64,000 nucleotides of DNA from assembly GCA_022813625.1 (NCBI GenBank), contig JAKLMB010000055.1:31341-95340 (forward strand), given 5' to 3'. Shown in pieces: positions 10,745 to 21,542 of the stretch. Positions within the stretch are counted from its first letter, which is position 1, and each line of letters opens with the position of its first letter. Origin of the DNA: Aaosphaeria pasadenensis. Its lineage: Eukaryota > Ascomycota > Dothideomycetes > Pleosporales. The notes under the pieces were generated by a model. It did not search any database, was not told the origin of the DNA, and was given only the letters and a program-made list of their open reading frames with translations. Made by a program: the position numbers and the translations under genes.

Positions 10745-11657
10745 ACCCGCGCCTTCCTAGTCTTGGAGCTTATTTACTTCTCAATAAATAATAAATCATT
10801 TTTCGTCACATATTCCGTACGCCCGTTGGTGATGCGATTACCCGCCACCCCACGTGACTACCTAGCTAGGCTTCCTTTCCGCTATTAAGGCTTCGGATCA
10901 CAACCACAATCACCCACGGGAGATGAGCGCACCCATCCCGAGCATTCTCACCGCCCGCTGGAGCGAACAATAGTCGCCGAAACCAATCGACTATCCCGCG
11001 AAATCGAGGCACTTGGAAGAGCACACCTGCCTTGTTGGCATATCCGTCGGACCAAAACACGCGGGCGGGACAGATGTCCGCCACAGAATTGTGCACGAAT
11101 ATGGGCCTCACCAGCCTTTTAATTCTCGGTCCGGCCAATATCAAGACCCTGTCAATGGGGAACGCCCTGTCTAAGCAAATTCATTGGTGAACCTCCGGAC
11201 TGTTCCGACAACTGCGCCAAGCACACGCAGCTGCGTCTCCACGGATCCGAGGACGAACGGGGCCTTTCCCGGATCATATCACTATGCTCGATAAGCGGCG
11301 TCTTCCAAAGGCCCCGAACCCGAAGGAATCGCATCTCCGACCTCGCCAATGGTCTCTAAACCCGGACCGTTGAGGTGCGCGGCCCCAGGCCCGACCGACA
11401 AAGTCCGAAGTGCACTCTGCCGCGACTGGGAATCGAGCGATATCCAAATCTGGTTACACGGCTGCTCACCCGGACCGGACCGTTTCTTTGATCCAGACGT
11501 CAAAGAAGATGGCTCAAACGGGACCATCTGATGGTGCCCGCCTCCATTGTTAGAAACACCGTTTGACCGGCGGCAATCATGAAGATGGAATTGTAGCGAT
11601 GATAATTGATAGAGAATACAATTTGAAATATACAAAAGTCCAAATCTAGTCATAATC
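10745..11657. other. No supported gene
   Basis: A poly(A)-signal-like AT-rich stretch (10775-10810) is followed by G+C-rich DNA (10870-11530) with short overlapping frames on both strands. None has a domain, splice pattern or start context I can defend. The 123-codon minus frame at 11282-11653 is low complexity and likely chance. Confidence 0.5.
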
Positions 11658-13079
11658 CTACCAAGTCACTCCCTTCATAACAACATGCAACCATAGACAC
11701 CCCGGATGTATACGCTTTGACCGCATTGGACACGGCCTGTACGTCAGAGCGAAGTGTTCGATCAGCTCATGCAACGCATCGTGTACTTGACTTGGGTTTC
11801 CCTCAAAACTAACGTTTGCTCTGTACCTCACATCATGAATGTATTCATCATAGATACTGTCGTAAATGCCATTTATCATAAGAGTCTGGTCATGCCCATG
11901 CAATTGCTCGAGAGATTCCAGTCCGATTTCGCGAAGTCCGGCAATGTTTGACATTGACCGTAGGATCGAGCGCCAATCGCCGATCAGCCGCATTTGTATG
12001 AGGTAGAGTTGCACCAACGTACTTTCATGTGACTGCAACAAACAAAGCAATCTGTCCTCTGTTACGCGACTCTGGTTGATCATAAGCTTACGAAGGCGCG
12101 ACGCTTCTGGCATTATGAACTGCTCGAGTCGCAGATCACAGACCTTGCAACTATTGGCGCTCAGTGGCAGTTTCCCTGCCTCGAAGCACCCAACATACTG
12201 TAAGCTGCTGATAGAACGAAGGCTTTGTAGAAGCTCGCTCGTCGTGTGTGTTGCTTCTAGGTCCACAGGATTGCTATGCTCCCATTCCTTGATATGAACG
12301 CTGTCCAGTCTAAGCTGACCAGCGATGGCCCATGGGCGATCGGGATTGTCTCGCAGATTGAGATTGTCCCAGAGATCAAGACCAAGACAGATATTACCCT
12401 TGAAATCTGCAATGTTCAGCGCGCGGAGCACTTTTTCCTTAAACAGTTCGGGACGAGTATTGTGCGCAGCGGATAGCCGATAAAGGCGTGCGACATGCTC
12501 CTTCTTGACTGGACGGTATAGTCCATCACATTCCCATTGGCGAAGGCCATTCAGAGCCACCAGCCTTTTTCCATTGTCGTCTTCTCGGTGTTCTTGATTA
12601 AGGCTATTGGCGCCTATCGGATTATGGTCAAAGGGCGGAACATCGATACTTATGCTTTCAAGATGTGGCAAGGCCGATAGCTTTTTGAAGATATTGATGA
12701 GAAGCGTTTCTGTACTTGGCGAAGCCTGAAAATTCATATGATCCGACACAGACCCGTCGAGGAGCTCTTGATGCCATTGCGACCGTGGCTCCCTGTAGGC
12801 TATGGGTAGTAGCCATGCGCCATAGAAGAGGACATTTCTTACGAGAGCTTGGTATTCGTCGAAGAGCAATAGGACTTGCAAGCTAAGAAGTCCTTCTCGA
12901 GTCAGAAAACACCGTAAGCAATACAGCCGATGACCTTGACTCCGAGCTACGTGACGCCGCGCCACGTCTCTCCAGTATGTAGAGACATTGAAACATGAAA
13001 ATATGTCGGCATAGCTTAATCGAGAAAATACATCGCCAAGAACCTCCGGCGGGAGGTATGGATTGTTCAGAAGCGACAT
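11658..13079 (-). CDS. F-box protein with LRR-like C-terminus
   Basis: Single exon, 473 aa from the ATG at 13079; the frame extends upstream to 13166 but those residues precede the F-box. An F-box lies at ~8-50 (YLPPEVLGDVFSRLSYADI, then YWRDVARRH). The rest has spaced Leu-rich segments (LPHLESISIDVPPF, LRKLMINQSRVTEDRL, AGLREIGLESLEQL) typical of divergent fungal leucine-rich repeats. F-box proteins recruit substrates to SCF ubiquitin ligases; the substrate is unknown. It is one of at least two F-box genes in the window. Confidence 0.8.
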   Translation of the reverse strand: MSLLNNPYLPPEVLGDVFSRLSYADIFSCFNVSTYWRDVARRHVARSQGHRLYCLRCFLTREGLLSLQVLLLFDEYQALVRNVLFYGAWLLPIAYREPRSQWHQELLDGSVSDHMNFQASPSTETLLINIFKKLSALPHLESISIDVPPFDHNPIGANSLNQEHREDDNGKRLVALNGLRQWECDGLYRPVKKEHVARLYRLSAAHNTRPELFKEKVLRALNIADFKGNICLGLDLWDNLNLRDNPDRPWAIAGQLRLDSVHIKEWEHSNPVDLEATHTTSELLQSLRSISSLQYVGCFEAGKLPLSANSCKVCDLRLEQFIMPEASRLRKLMINQSRVTEDRLLCLLQSHESTLVQLYLIQMRLIGDWRSILRSMSNIAGLREIGLESLEQLHGHDQTLMINGIYDSIYDEYIHDVRYRANVSFEGNPSQVHDALHELIEHFALTYRPCPMRSKRIHPGCLWLHVVMKGVTW

Positions 13080-13587
13080 GGTAATGAGAATATGGTATGG
13101 TAGTTTGGTTACAAGAACTCTCCTTTTTATATGTCTATCACATTCGTCATTTCTACGCCAAGTCACTTCATTATCTTCAATACGCGTGGAATGTCAGTAG
13201 ACCACCCGGCTCTTCCGATTGACTGGTACTCCCTTGAATCCCGATCAGGAAACCCTTTGCAGGATTCCTGACTAATGTTGAATGAAGAGCTGCAGTGTTC
13301 GAAAGCCAATCATGAAAAACATAAAGAAAACCAATGAAATAGTGACTGCACACTGCAAGATCAATTCTATTACAAGTGCAAGAGTTTTTTCCATAGTTGT
13401 TCGAGCAATAATGTCGGCAGAGTGGATTTCAGTGAGCAAAAGTGTATGGCTTTGTATTCCGGGCAATGGCAGCTATTATTTGATGGGCTCCATTTTTGTC
13501 ACCCCTTGATCAAGTATAAAGATCGGGGTAGTTTCGTTTCTGCAGATTAAAACAATCATTCGTTCCCTCACCAAACAACTATCAGCA
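13080..13587. other. Intergenic, no supported gene
   Basis: Two overlapping ~65-75 codon frames (13272-13466 minus, 13282-13509 plus) oppose each other and I cannot favour either. The segment serves as the divergent upstream region of the F-box gene (minus) and the secreted-protein gene (plus). A short run gtataaagat at 13515 may be the TATA of the latter. Confidence 0.4.
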
Positions 13588-14229
13588 ATGGCATCCTACA
13601 GGAACCTCATGCTTGCAATGTTGGCATTTTCCCTTCCAGTACTCGGCCAGAATAACACGGGCAAGACGGTAATTCATCTTGTCTAATTTATCTATCGGAC
13701 TTCATACTTAATCTATACAGCTCCATCTTTGCACTGGAGAGAACTGGCGATTTTGTCAGCCTATGTCTACACCACCCTTTAATTGTACTTCTGCGGGAAG
13801 CTTGAAAGACATATCCTCTATTGCCATTGATTTAGGCATTTGTTGCCACTTTTACAGGTATTTTTGTGCTTCTTTGCTATGCCTAAATCTAATCCTGATA
13901 GTGACAACACCTGCGGAAACTCCTACGAGAAGGAAGGGATATGGTATCCCGGACCAGCTTCTTTAGATAAAGAATTCCACGATGCAGTGGGCAGTTTCTG
14001 GTGCTTTGATAATGCCGTGGACTGCCCGCCAGTATCTAGAACAACCTCCATTTCTCAGCCTAGTTCTACTGCTCCTTCCCTCCTCCTTGCTCCGTATTTG
14101 TCATCCACCACGGACACTTCTGGCGTTACAGGGTCTTCGCTAGAAACATTTACTTCTACTATTACCGTGTCCTCGATAGTAACATTATCGTCTACCGTAG
14201 CTCCAGTATCAGCATCAACATGCCCGTAA
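13588..14229 (+). CDS. Small secreted Cys-rich protein, effector-like
   Basis: Three exons (13588-13668, 13721-13857, 13902-14229) give 181 aa in phase. Introns: gtaatt...tatacag (52 bp) and gtattt...gatag (44 bp). A classical signal peptide (NLMLAMLAFSLPVLGQ) should be cut after about residue 21. The mature part has nine Cys residues (LHLCTGENWRFCQP, FNCTS, GICCHF, NTCGNS, FWCFD, DCPP, TCP), then a Ser/Thr-rich tail of ~70 residues suited to O-glycosylation or wall attachment, without a clear GPI signal. Extracellular; role unknown, with a size and Cys content common in fungal effectors or surface proteins. A second Cys-containing gene follows 240 bp downstream. Confidence 0.8.
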
Positions 14230-14468
14230 ACTACAGGGAACCGTTTTATACAAGATAGCATTAGACTGGCTAGTAACAGAATATAAACTAAAGTCTATCG
14301 AGATTTCTCATGTCTGTCCTTGATCTACCTGTGATTAGCTTTATATTTTATCTTCGCACTATTACCAATAAAATGCTTAGCGTAGTTCAACTTCTGTATA
14401 AGTACCACCTAACTACCCACCTAATTACAGACATTCATCTTCCACTGTCCTTTATTCGCATTGCAACC

Positions 14469-14954
14469 ATGGGACCTGCAGCACTGGATTTTGACCACGG
14501 GTTCTGGTGCGGTTCTGACATTTTAACTCTTACTGTTCACGTTGCTCCACGCGATGGCGACATCACAAAGGAATCAATCAACGACCTCCCAATCAAGACG
14601 ATCAAAATTGAAGCGAGACACATCCCCTTGGAGCTCCGTTGCACCTGCCTTGTTGGCAAATATATTGATTACAATCATACATATACTGGCGCGCAGAAGA
14701 GTTGTACAAAGCACCACTATTTGATGGAGCAGAAAACGATCTTCAAGAAATGGAAATTTAACAACAGAAAATGCGGGGGCAAAAACTATGGTATACTAGA
14801 TATAAGGGAAGATCGTGACACACATGGGAAGTGTTTTACCTGGACGGAGAGTGTTATTGGGGTTCCCTGGAGGTGGTGGGATGTATCATGCTTGGATGTC
14901 AAAACAAAAGATGTAACTCAGGATCCAGCAAATGGCATGAAGCATACCTCTTAA
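14469..14954 (+). CDS. Small Cys-containing protein, unknown
   Basis: 161 aa from an ATG in an excellent context (gcaaccATGG). The frame is open upstream to 14310, but those residues lack a signal peptide. There are seven or eight Cys (HGFWCGSD, LRCTCLVG, KSCTKH, RKCGGK, GKCFTW, VSCLDV) in a beta-rich, aromatic-rich sequence. It could be an intracellular small protein or a secreted one whose signal peptide lies in an unseen upstream exon. The stop at 14954 precedes the convergent minus gene by only 46 bp. Confidence 0.6.
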   Translation: MGPAALDFDHGFWCGSDILTLTVHVAPRDGDITKESINDLPIKTIKIEARHIPLELRCTCLVGKYIDYNHTYTGAQKSCTKHHYLMEQKTIFKKWKFNNRKCGGKNYGILDIREDRDTHGKCFTWTESVIGVPWRWWDVSCLDVKTKDVTQDPANGMKHTS

Positions 14955-15000
14955 TATAATTTGTTCATTGCATCGAATTCGACTACTGGACAAACGCTTG

Positions 15001-15840
15001 TCATATGCTGTCAAGAGGTGCTGACATGACGATCTCAAAGTATACAAATCTACCTGTATCTGTAGTGTCCCATTCTGGAAAGCACAGAAAGACACTTCTC
15101 CAAGACGGCAGTCTGAAAGGCATGAAATGTGCGCACGGTATTTCAGGAGACGAGTATACGGCCGGAGACACTGTATGTTTTACCTGCAGTGGAAACTCGT
15201 GTAAATTCACGTAGGACGTACGATATGTGTCCATGTCCATCTTAGTAGTTGCCAATGAGCCGAACCGTGCGGTCCAGGTTGAAACTCTGAGATGATCTCC
15301 ATCGGGATTGAGCTGGTATCTTGAATAGGCCGGTGCAAGCAGCACGTTCTCGTGCTCGAGTAGAAATCCTACTGTGGGATTGATGTCGCGGCCTGCCAAA
15401 CCAGGATAAAGGTCAATGACTCGGTACGGTCTTAACATCGATTCTAGTCTGCTTCCTGCCCAAACGATATGTTCATCGCCTCCCGTAGTACCCGTGTCGG
15501 CGCACATTACCATAATCACCAAGGTGCGGTTCTCCTCACAGTGCTTCGAGTGTGGATGAGTGAATCGCAGCGCCAACGCCTTCACGTCCTTGCCTACGAG
15601 CGTAAGCCTGATGCTAGACTTATTCAGCTCCTGAATACTGTTCATGTCCTTGAATATATCCAAAAACGGATTTCCGTATCTCCTCATGTCGCTGAGAGTA
15701 GGGTTATACTCGAACGCCCGCAGGAAATTGCGGTAGTCCTTAGGTATGAGGTTGGACATGACTGAGTTATGCACTGGATAGATGTTTAGGAGTACATGTC
15801 TGATCGTGTACCCGGAAGGGAGTTTAGACTCGGCCAGCAT
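15001..15840 (-). CDS. Hypothetical 279-aa protein
   Basis: Single exon. The first true ATG is at 15840 (MLAESKLPSGYTIRHVLLNI); the frame further upstream has only TTG. A TATA-like gttatatatag lies about 35-45 bp before it. The sequence has globular composition with HVLLNIYPVHNSVMSNL and KDYRNFLRAF near the N-terminus, reminiscent of the helical start of F-box-like fungal proteins, though I cannot show an F-box. No membrane segment or signal. Convergent with the 14469-14954 gene. Confidence 0.6.
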   Translation of the reverse strand: MLAESKLPSGYTIRHVLLNIYPVHNSVMSNLIPKDYRNFLRAFEYNPTLSDMRRYGNPFLDIFKDMNSIQELNKSSIRLTLVGKDVKALALRFTHPHSKHCEENRTLVIMVMCADTGTTGGDEHIVWAGSRLESMLRPYRVIDLYPGLAGRDINPTVGFLLEHENVLLAPAYSRYQLNPDGDHLRVSTWTARFGSLATTKMDMDTYRTSYVNLHEFPLQVKHTVSPAVYSSPEIPCAHFMPFRLPSWRSVFLCFPEWDTTDTGRFVYFEIVMSAPLDSI

Positions 15841-16007
15841 AACTGCGCTGATGATTGCCAGCAACGGCAACGGAGCTATATATAACTCTTTGTTAAACCC
15901 CTGCTACATCGCAAGAATATTGATCTAACCTCGGCTTTCGGGGAAAAAGCACACGTTATCACCACCAAGATCCTTAAGCAAATCAGGAAGCTACACCTAA
16001 AGAACAC

Positions 16008-16760
16008 CTAAAGAGGAGGAAGAAAGTCTTTCGACATACGTGTATTGGATGGTAGTTGCTTTATAACTTCAAGAGTTAATTCAACGCCAAGACAATGCCT
16101 GCTGTTGATGGCCTGGATGATAAAGTCTCGACCTGTTGTAACAACGTCCAAGAAATAGTCGTCGGGAATGTGCGTATTAGATGGTAGCTGCTTAACAACT
16201 TCAAGAGTCCATTTAGCCCCCAGAAAATGTCTGCTTTTGATGGCCTGGATGATGAAGTCTCGACCGATCCTGGCAATGTCTAAGAAATAGTCGTCGGGAA
16301 TGTGTGTATTAGATGGTAGCTGCTTAACAACTTCAAGAGTCCATTTTGCGTCCAAAAAATGTCTGCTTTTGATGGCCTGGATGATAAAGTCCCGACCTGT
16401 TGTAACAACGTCCAAGAAATAGTCGTCGGGAATGTGCGTATCAGATGGTAGCTGCTTAACAACCTCAAGAGTCCATTTAGCGTCCAAAAGCTGGCTGCTC
16501 TCGATGGCCTGGATGACTTGCGCACGAATACGCTCGAGAAGTCTGTCGACTAGATACTCAGAATCATCCCATAATAATATGCACCGAATTGCATGATAAG
16601 CTTTGGAGAAGGATGTGCTCGTTTTAGCTTGCTTAACAAGGACATCTGCGCTAATCTGGAAAAATCTTTTGTTTGTCCGAGCGAAGTTCCAGATGTTTGG
16701 GACGTTTTGGACAATCTCAAAAATGATTTCATTAGGTAATGTCTCTAGACTGACATTCAT
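16008..16760 (-). CDS. F-box protein with 44-residue repeats
   Basis: Single exon, 250 aa. A short F-box occupies residues 4-40 (LETLPNEIIFEIVQNVPNIW, then FARTNKRFF). From ~85 to the end the protein is made of about 3.7 copies of a 44-residue repeat (RDFIIQAIKSRHFL, TLEVVKQLPSNTHIPDD, YFLDVVTTG), each exactly 132 bp. Copies are nearly identical, so the array is young. Helix-loop-helix periodicity suggests a solenoid substrate-binding surface on an SCF adaptor. Likely nucleus or cytosol. The repeats look like nothing I know by name. Confidence 0.75.
   Translation of the reverse strand: MNVSLETLPNEIIFEIVQNVPNIWNFARTNKRFFQISADVLVKQAKTSTSFSKAYHAIRCILLWDDSEYLVDRLLERIRAQVIQAIESSQLLDAKWTLEVVKQLPSDTHIPDDYFLDVVTTGRDFIIQAIKSRHFLDAKWTLEVVKQLPSNTHIPDDYFLDIARIGRDFIIQAIKSRHFLGAKWTLEVVKQLPSNTHIPDDYFLDVVTTGRDFIIQAINSRHCLGVELTLEVIKQLPSNTRMSKDFLPPL
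16030..16520 (-). repeat. 132-bp coding tandem repeat
   Basis: The word ggcctggatgat recurs at 16110, 16242, 16374 and 16506, exactly 132 bp apart. The period is a multiple of three and keeps the F-box frame. Differences between units are mostly single bases. Confidence 0.9.
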
Positions 16761-17052
16761 CTTGAGGGGAGGTGGGATCTAGGGGAGGTAGATTCGGGGA
16801 GGTGGAGGTAGGGTAACATGTAACTTTTATAGCCCTTTCGCTACGGAGTTTAGAGAGCACCTATAAACTTTTCTCGTCACGCCGTGGTTCTTGCTACGTA
16901 GTGAAGGACATCACTTAGGTGATCAATATATCGGCAGGTTTGGTAGTATTAGCGGGCACACATCAGTCACCGTGGTGATAAGATATTTGAAAGATGTGAT
17001 CATGATGTTGTATTCATTTACGGGACCTCTACGTGAAGACTTTTAAATTCAA

Positions 17053-17289
17053 TCATGTAGTTCCTAGGAGAATTCCCGACTCTTGTATTCCCAATACCCT
17101 GTTCTCTTCGGATGTCTCACCGCCGGGATTCCTTGAATAACATGGTGGTTGAGACATGTCATTGCCGTCGACATAAGATTTCCGAGAGCCAATACTGAAA
17201 AGTCTCCGAAGCTTTGCCCGTTTGGCTTGTAACATTGACTGTAAAGAATGAGAAGACCAAGGGTTGACAAAGATTATGATGCAGCACAT
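17053..17289 (-). CDS. Possible 78-aa protein
   Basis: A frame from ATG (MCCIIIFVNPWSS) to TGA, with a TATA-like gtatttaaac ~45-55 bp upstream on the minus strand near 17340. The middle is basic (KRAKLRRLFSIGSRKS). A cttctcattctttacag stretch could be an intron end inside the first 20 codons. No domain, and overlapping frames exist, so this is weak. The flanks 16761-17052 and 17290-17862 hold no other gene I can support. Confidence 0.3.
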   Translation of the reverse strand: MCCIIIFVNPWSSHSLQSMLQAKRAKLRRLFSIGSRKSYVDGNDMSQPPCYSRNPGGETSEENRVLGIQESGILLGTT

Positions 17290-17862
17290 TTTTGTGAATC
17301 GTAAACAGTTTGTTGGATTTATCTAGGGGCAATGGGGGGTTTAAATACACGACGACAGCCACCCCGAGAATATGAATCAACACACCATACCCCACGCGGA
17401 TCTAGTCCGAGTCATGCCCTCCCTATACGAAGCCCCAACAATTGATTGAACGACCTCAAGTGGATGGAGAAGGCTAGATGCTCCTTGAGTTACCATTGCT
17501 TTGCTCCAAAGAAATTAATGAGATATTATATTGTGGCCATTTTGCGCCCGTTGCGCGAGGGATGCAATCGTTACGTCAGCAGTCCTCGTGGCCGTCAAAC
17601 CAAACTTACTGTACGGACTGAAACCTCTACCCATCGGCAGTTGGCAAGATCAAGACTATTGGCGAGTTTGTGGGTAGAAATTTCGGACTCTTCGATTGAA
17701 TTTTTATAGCCAGATTTATGACTGCTAAAGGGAGATTACATCACATGGAGGTTTATTTTTGTCGTCCCTGGTTACACGTGACTATTATTAGCGGGGCTTC
17801 GTCACTTTTATAAGAGGGTTCACGCAACGTCGTCTCCTTACTTTCTACAACAATATCCGTAA

Positions 17863-19889
17863 ATGTCTGAGTTACATTCCAGCCGAATTGAAGTGCCGAC
17901 TCGTGTGTGCTTATTATGCCATACCTATACTAGGCCCGAGCAATACGTTTGCGCAGGTAGGGACGTCTTACTTCTCTGGCGCCATTACTGATAATAGCTC
18001 TAGTTGTAGGCACTGATGCTTTTAAAGGATACAGCCAGTCTTTCATTCTTCCGGACTTCTTTACACTACATGAGATAAAGCTGTTTATGGCGGCAAGAGG
18101 GTCATCTAGCACATTCTGCGCAAACTGCAATTGCCATTCATACTGCTGCTTCAAGTCGCCAGACGTTGCGTTCTTGTTCCATACTGAGTGCATCCATCTG
18201 CTTTGGCATGCTTCAAAAACCACCATGCGTGCCTTGTGGCATTTCGCTTATTACACACGTCCACGCTACCTGAACACCGAAGCCACAGGTGCAACTCAGC
18301 AATTGCGCAGCGTCACCAACTCAATCCAATCAGCACAGCTTGACCGCCTCCTATGCACGACCCGTCTTCCCCGCACGACTTTACCGATCCTGCAGATACT
18401 GAAGAATTTGCAGACTTTACCAAACGAGATCATAGATATGATTCTGGATTTCGCAGGCCAGAGCCTGGTCATGTCTTTGGTAACAATTCTCCTGGAGACT
18501 CTGCCTGTCCTTCAACGTATTTCCAGTTCTGAGGAAGAGTCTGTCAAGCCAGTTTCTCTTAAGACCATCTACGTGAGCTATGTCACGATTCGCGGTCAAA
18601 ATTACATATCAGAGCTTGATAATGAGTATCGCAAAGATATGATTCCTATTCCATTTCCCACGGCTGCTAAACTCTTTACTCTCTCATTCGACGACATAGG
18701 CGTCCGCGGTCTCTGTTTCGTCACCCCAGAATATCGCCCAACCCCTGCCAAGGCACCATGGTACCAACACGAAGACATTACTCAAGGTCTAACAAAAGGA
18801 CTACTAGCAACTATTAATGTAAGGCGCCACAGTAAACATTACTGCTTTAGCTAATTATCAAAAAGCCTATTATTGTCAGGAATGTCACCTCGAGGGTCCG
18901 AAAAGGCCCAATCTATGTTTGGGATCAACCCCAACAACCCCAAATACCTCTGCATCAATGGTATGGGTTACAAAAGCCGGCACACGAGCCAAACATACCT
19001 TTCTACATGAGATGTGTTGATTTTACGGGGAATCTTCAGGGTATACAAGTCTCCTGCTGCGACTTTACTAATATGAGCTTTCATGCGCATAGTATGTCAA
19101 ACAGTCTCAGCAGACCGTTCCCTTGGGAAGTTGAACAATTGTATGGTGATAAGCTTGTCTGGATCTATTTTCCTATCTCTCCCAATGAGAAAATCTCTGG
19201 CATCTGGGTAATAGAGAATATTGCAGGTCAGGGATCAGTTGTAGTAAGAATCTCGTTATGTTCTTGAAGCAATCCTAGTAATCAGTTTCCAGATTTCCAC
19301 GACCATGGGACGCTCGTGTTTTTTCAGCCAATACCTGGAACCAGAAATTCGTGTCCCGAAAACCCAACGCCTCAACCTAGACGGATATGTTAATTGCCTT
19401 TATTACAACAACTTTCGACGGAATTCAACCGAACGAGATTTGCACGTGGCCATTACTTGCGACAAAGACGATACAGTTAATTTTCCTGAACATCCACCTT
19501 GGCCAGCAGCATGTAGCTTTCCACGCATACCAGACTCTTTTTACGGGCGCGAATGGTTTCACTCGCAGGCTACTTTGGAAGGCGTTCAGTCTATCGATAT
19601 TTGCAAAGACAGATCGACAAAGTATTGCTTGGGTATCTTGCTGCACTATAATGACGGTACACGGGAAGTATTGGGACAGTGGCGCATCGATCATGTTATC
19701 GAAACCAAGGGAGACATTGTAGATATGCTTTACGTGGACCAGAGTAGATGGGGGCCATGTATATACGACATTTGTGTCGAATCGCCAGAAGACTCTTCAG
19801 GTTGGACAGCAATTCAAATACATGGACAGATGGTATGGTGGTTTTGCAATGGGGGTAGCATCATAGTTAGCGAGAGGGGAACATTTTGA
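17863..19889 (+). CDS. 625-aa Cys-rich, F-box-like protein
   Basis: Five exons on the plus strand; the four introns I can place are 17957-18009, 18819-18865 and 19244-19292 plus the first donor at 17957, leaving coding blocks 17863-17956, 18010-18818, 18866-19243 and 19293-19889 that sum to 626 codons. The intron ending at 18865 uses an AAG acceptor. The N-terminus has zinc-binding-like Cys pairs (VCLLCHTY; CANCNCHSYCC; then FHTECIHLL). An F-box-like helix follows at ~168-181 (LPNEIIDMILDFA), and then a long beta-rich C-terminal region. This layout occurs in many uncharacterised fungal proteins. Unspliced it breaks into four frames. Probably a cytosolic or nuclear adaptor. (The coding blocks number four.). 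Confidence 0.7.
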
Positions 19890-20113
19890 TATTTGCTGGT
19901 GTAGATTCTCCCTTTGTCTAGTCAACGGACATCATCATATACTTCCAGTGATACTAGTGCGGTATTTTGTATAAGAGAACGGCTGACGACCAGCATGGAT
20001 GATTCGTTCTTGAAATAGACGCTAGATCATGGAAGTTGTCGATATGCGTCTAAGGCAAATAATGCCTCGACTTAGAACTAGAAGTTTCCTTATACTAATT
20101 ACTATAGGGGCGT

Positions 20114-20710
20114 CTAGGACCTACTGTGATCCTCACCCATCCTTCTCTTGTTCTGCTCACGGGAAATATCATCGCCGTTTTCCTTTCGCTTCAAGCCTTG
20201 CTTACCAGCAAATCTTGACCTCTCGGGACTATCAACTTGACCATCTAGGTAACGAGCCCGACTCGTGATGTCATTTTTGCTCCTTAGCTTCTCCTTGAGA
20301 TCAGTCGTTTCCGCTTTGAGCGTGGCCGAATTCTCCTCGAGTTTGATCACTCTCTCCTCAAAATCGGTCACTTTGTTGAGGATGTCGAGTTTGGTCACCT
20401 CGGCCTTGAGCTCGATTGGTTGCTCGAGTTTGGTCACCTCGGCCTTGAGGTCGGTCACTTTGTTGAGGATCTTTTTGATGTCGAGTTTGGTCACCTCGGC
20501 CTTGAGCTCGGTTGGTTGCTCGAGTTTGGTCACCTCAGCCTTGAGCTCGGTTGGTTGCTCGAGTTTGGTCACCTCGGCCTTGAGCTCGGTTGGTTGCTCG
20601 AGTTTGGTCACTTTCTCCATGAGTTCAGTTCCTTCTCCCCGGACTTCAGCCTCGCCTGGTTGGAACTTTGTGGGCTCTGAGTTGATCAGCCTCGAGAGAC
20701 CAGAAGTCAA
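20114..20710 (-). CDS. Coiled-coil repeat protein
   Basis: A 198-codon frame whose first residue is a TTG codon, so the real start is either the in-frame ATG in 'ELMEKVTKLE' or in an unseen upstream exon. The core is a 13-residue repeat (KLEQPTELKAEVT), at least four near-perfect copies plus degenerate ones, strongly heptad-like, followed by EERVIKLEENSATLKAE. The C-terminus is basic (GLKRKENGDD, NKRRMGEDH), like a nuclear signal. A broken paralogue lies at 31950-32266 with a matching tail (GLKRKEHDETTS, KRRRMGE). Probably a coiled-coil scaffold. Confidence 0.6.
   Translation of the reverse strand: MTSGLSRLINSEPTKFQPGEAEVRGEGTELMEKVTKLEQPTELKAEVTKLEQPTELKAEVTKLEQPTELKAEVTKLDIKKILNKVTDLKAEVTKLEQPIELKAEVTKLDILNKVTDFEERVIKLEENSATLKAETTDLKEKLRSKNDITSRARYLDGQVDSPERSRFAGKQGLKRKENGDDISREQNKRRMGEDHSRS
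20380..20620 (-). repeat. 39-bp coding tandem repeat
   Basis: Units around cgagtttggtcacctcggcc recur every 39 bp (for example 20521 and 20560) and encode KLEQPTELKAEVT on the minus strand. The outer copies are degenerate. Confidence 0.85.
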
Positions 20711-21542
20711 GCTCTAAACGTACCTAAAGAACGGGCTTGAGTTGGTAGACTGTCTTTGGCTACCGCTACTGCTATGTGATCCTACGAACAGTTAGCACGC
20801 AAGTATCTTTTTCATCTGTGTTGTCATTAAAGTTTCAGCACTCAATTCTGTAGGAAATAACATGCCTTGTATAGGTTCAAGTCTTCAACTGTTTCTTGCG
20901 ACATGGCGTGGTGCATTGGGTAGATAACCGCGCGAATGATCGAGGAACAGAGTTGGACTCTAAAGTAAGTGGTTGTAGCCGCAGCTTTATAGTTCGTGGG
21001 CGCCACGGAATGGGCTGCACAAGGCATACGTCATCTCCCTGGCCCTAAAAGATCACGGAAATGCGTTGTGCCACGAACGCCCGAGATATTCGAAATGCCT
21101 GACTACCGAGGTGCTGGAGTTGGTCGATAGTCGCTGCCGACAGAAGACATCTCATCATAAAGAAGACGCAACGCATCTTCCCCTGCAAGTTGCACGATAC
21201 CTCATCTGGTGCATTAATCGGGTCGTACCGGCAGAAATCGTGTTCAGGGGAGATCCTACGATGGGACGCCCAAGTCACAAATCATATAAACAAGGTACTT
21301 AATCATCGGTAGGGCCACGAGGTGTAAATGGTACAGGAGTGATCATGGTCTTGGCATTTCGGCGAAAGGTATTGGTCTCACTTCCGAGGCACATCAGATT
21401 AACAAACAAGACGTCACATCTTCACCGCACTCGTCAAGATTGGTAGGAGTTAATGTGTCATAATTGAAAAATCCAGCCTTTACACTGGCTCTTGATTCCG
21501 TCCGCCATCTTATACAACGTACCTTTCTCTCGCCATTTGAGC
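20711..21542. other. No confidently supported gene
   Basis: Minus-strand frames at 20842-21027 and 21045-21278 have protein-like pieces (LLSAATIDQLQHLGSQAFRI), but no start, splice path or domain joins them. They may be gene remains. The rest is plain intergenic DNA. Confidence 0.4.
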
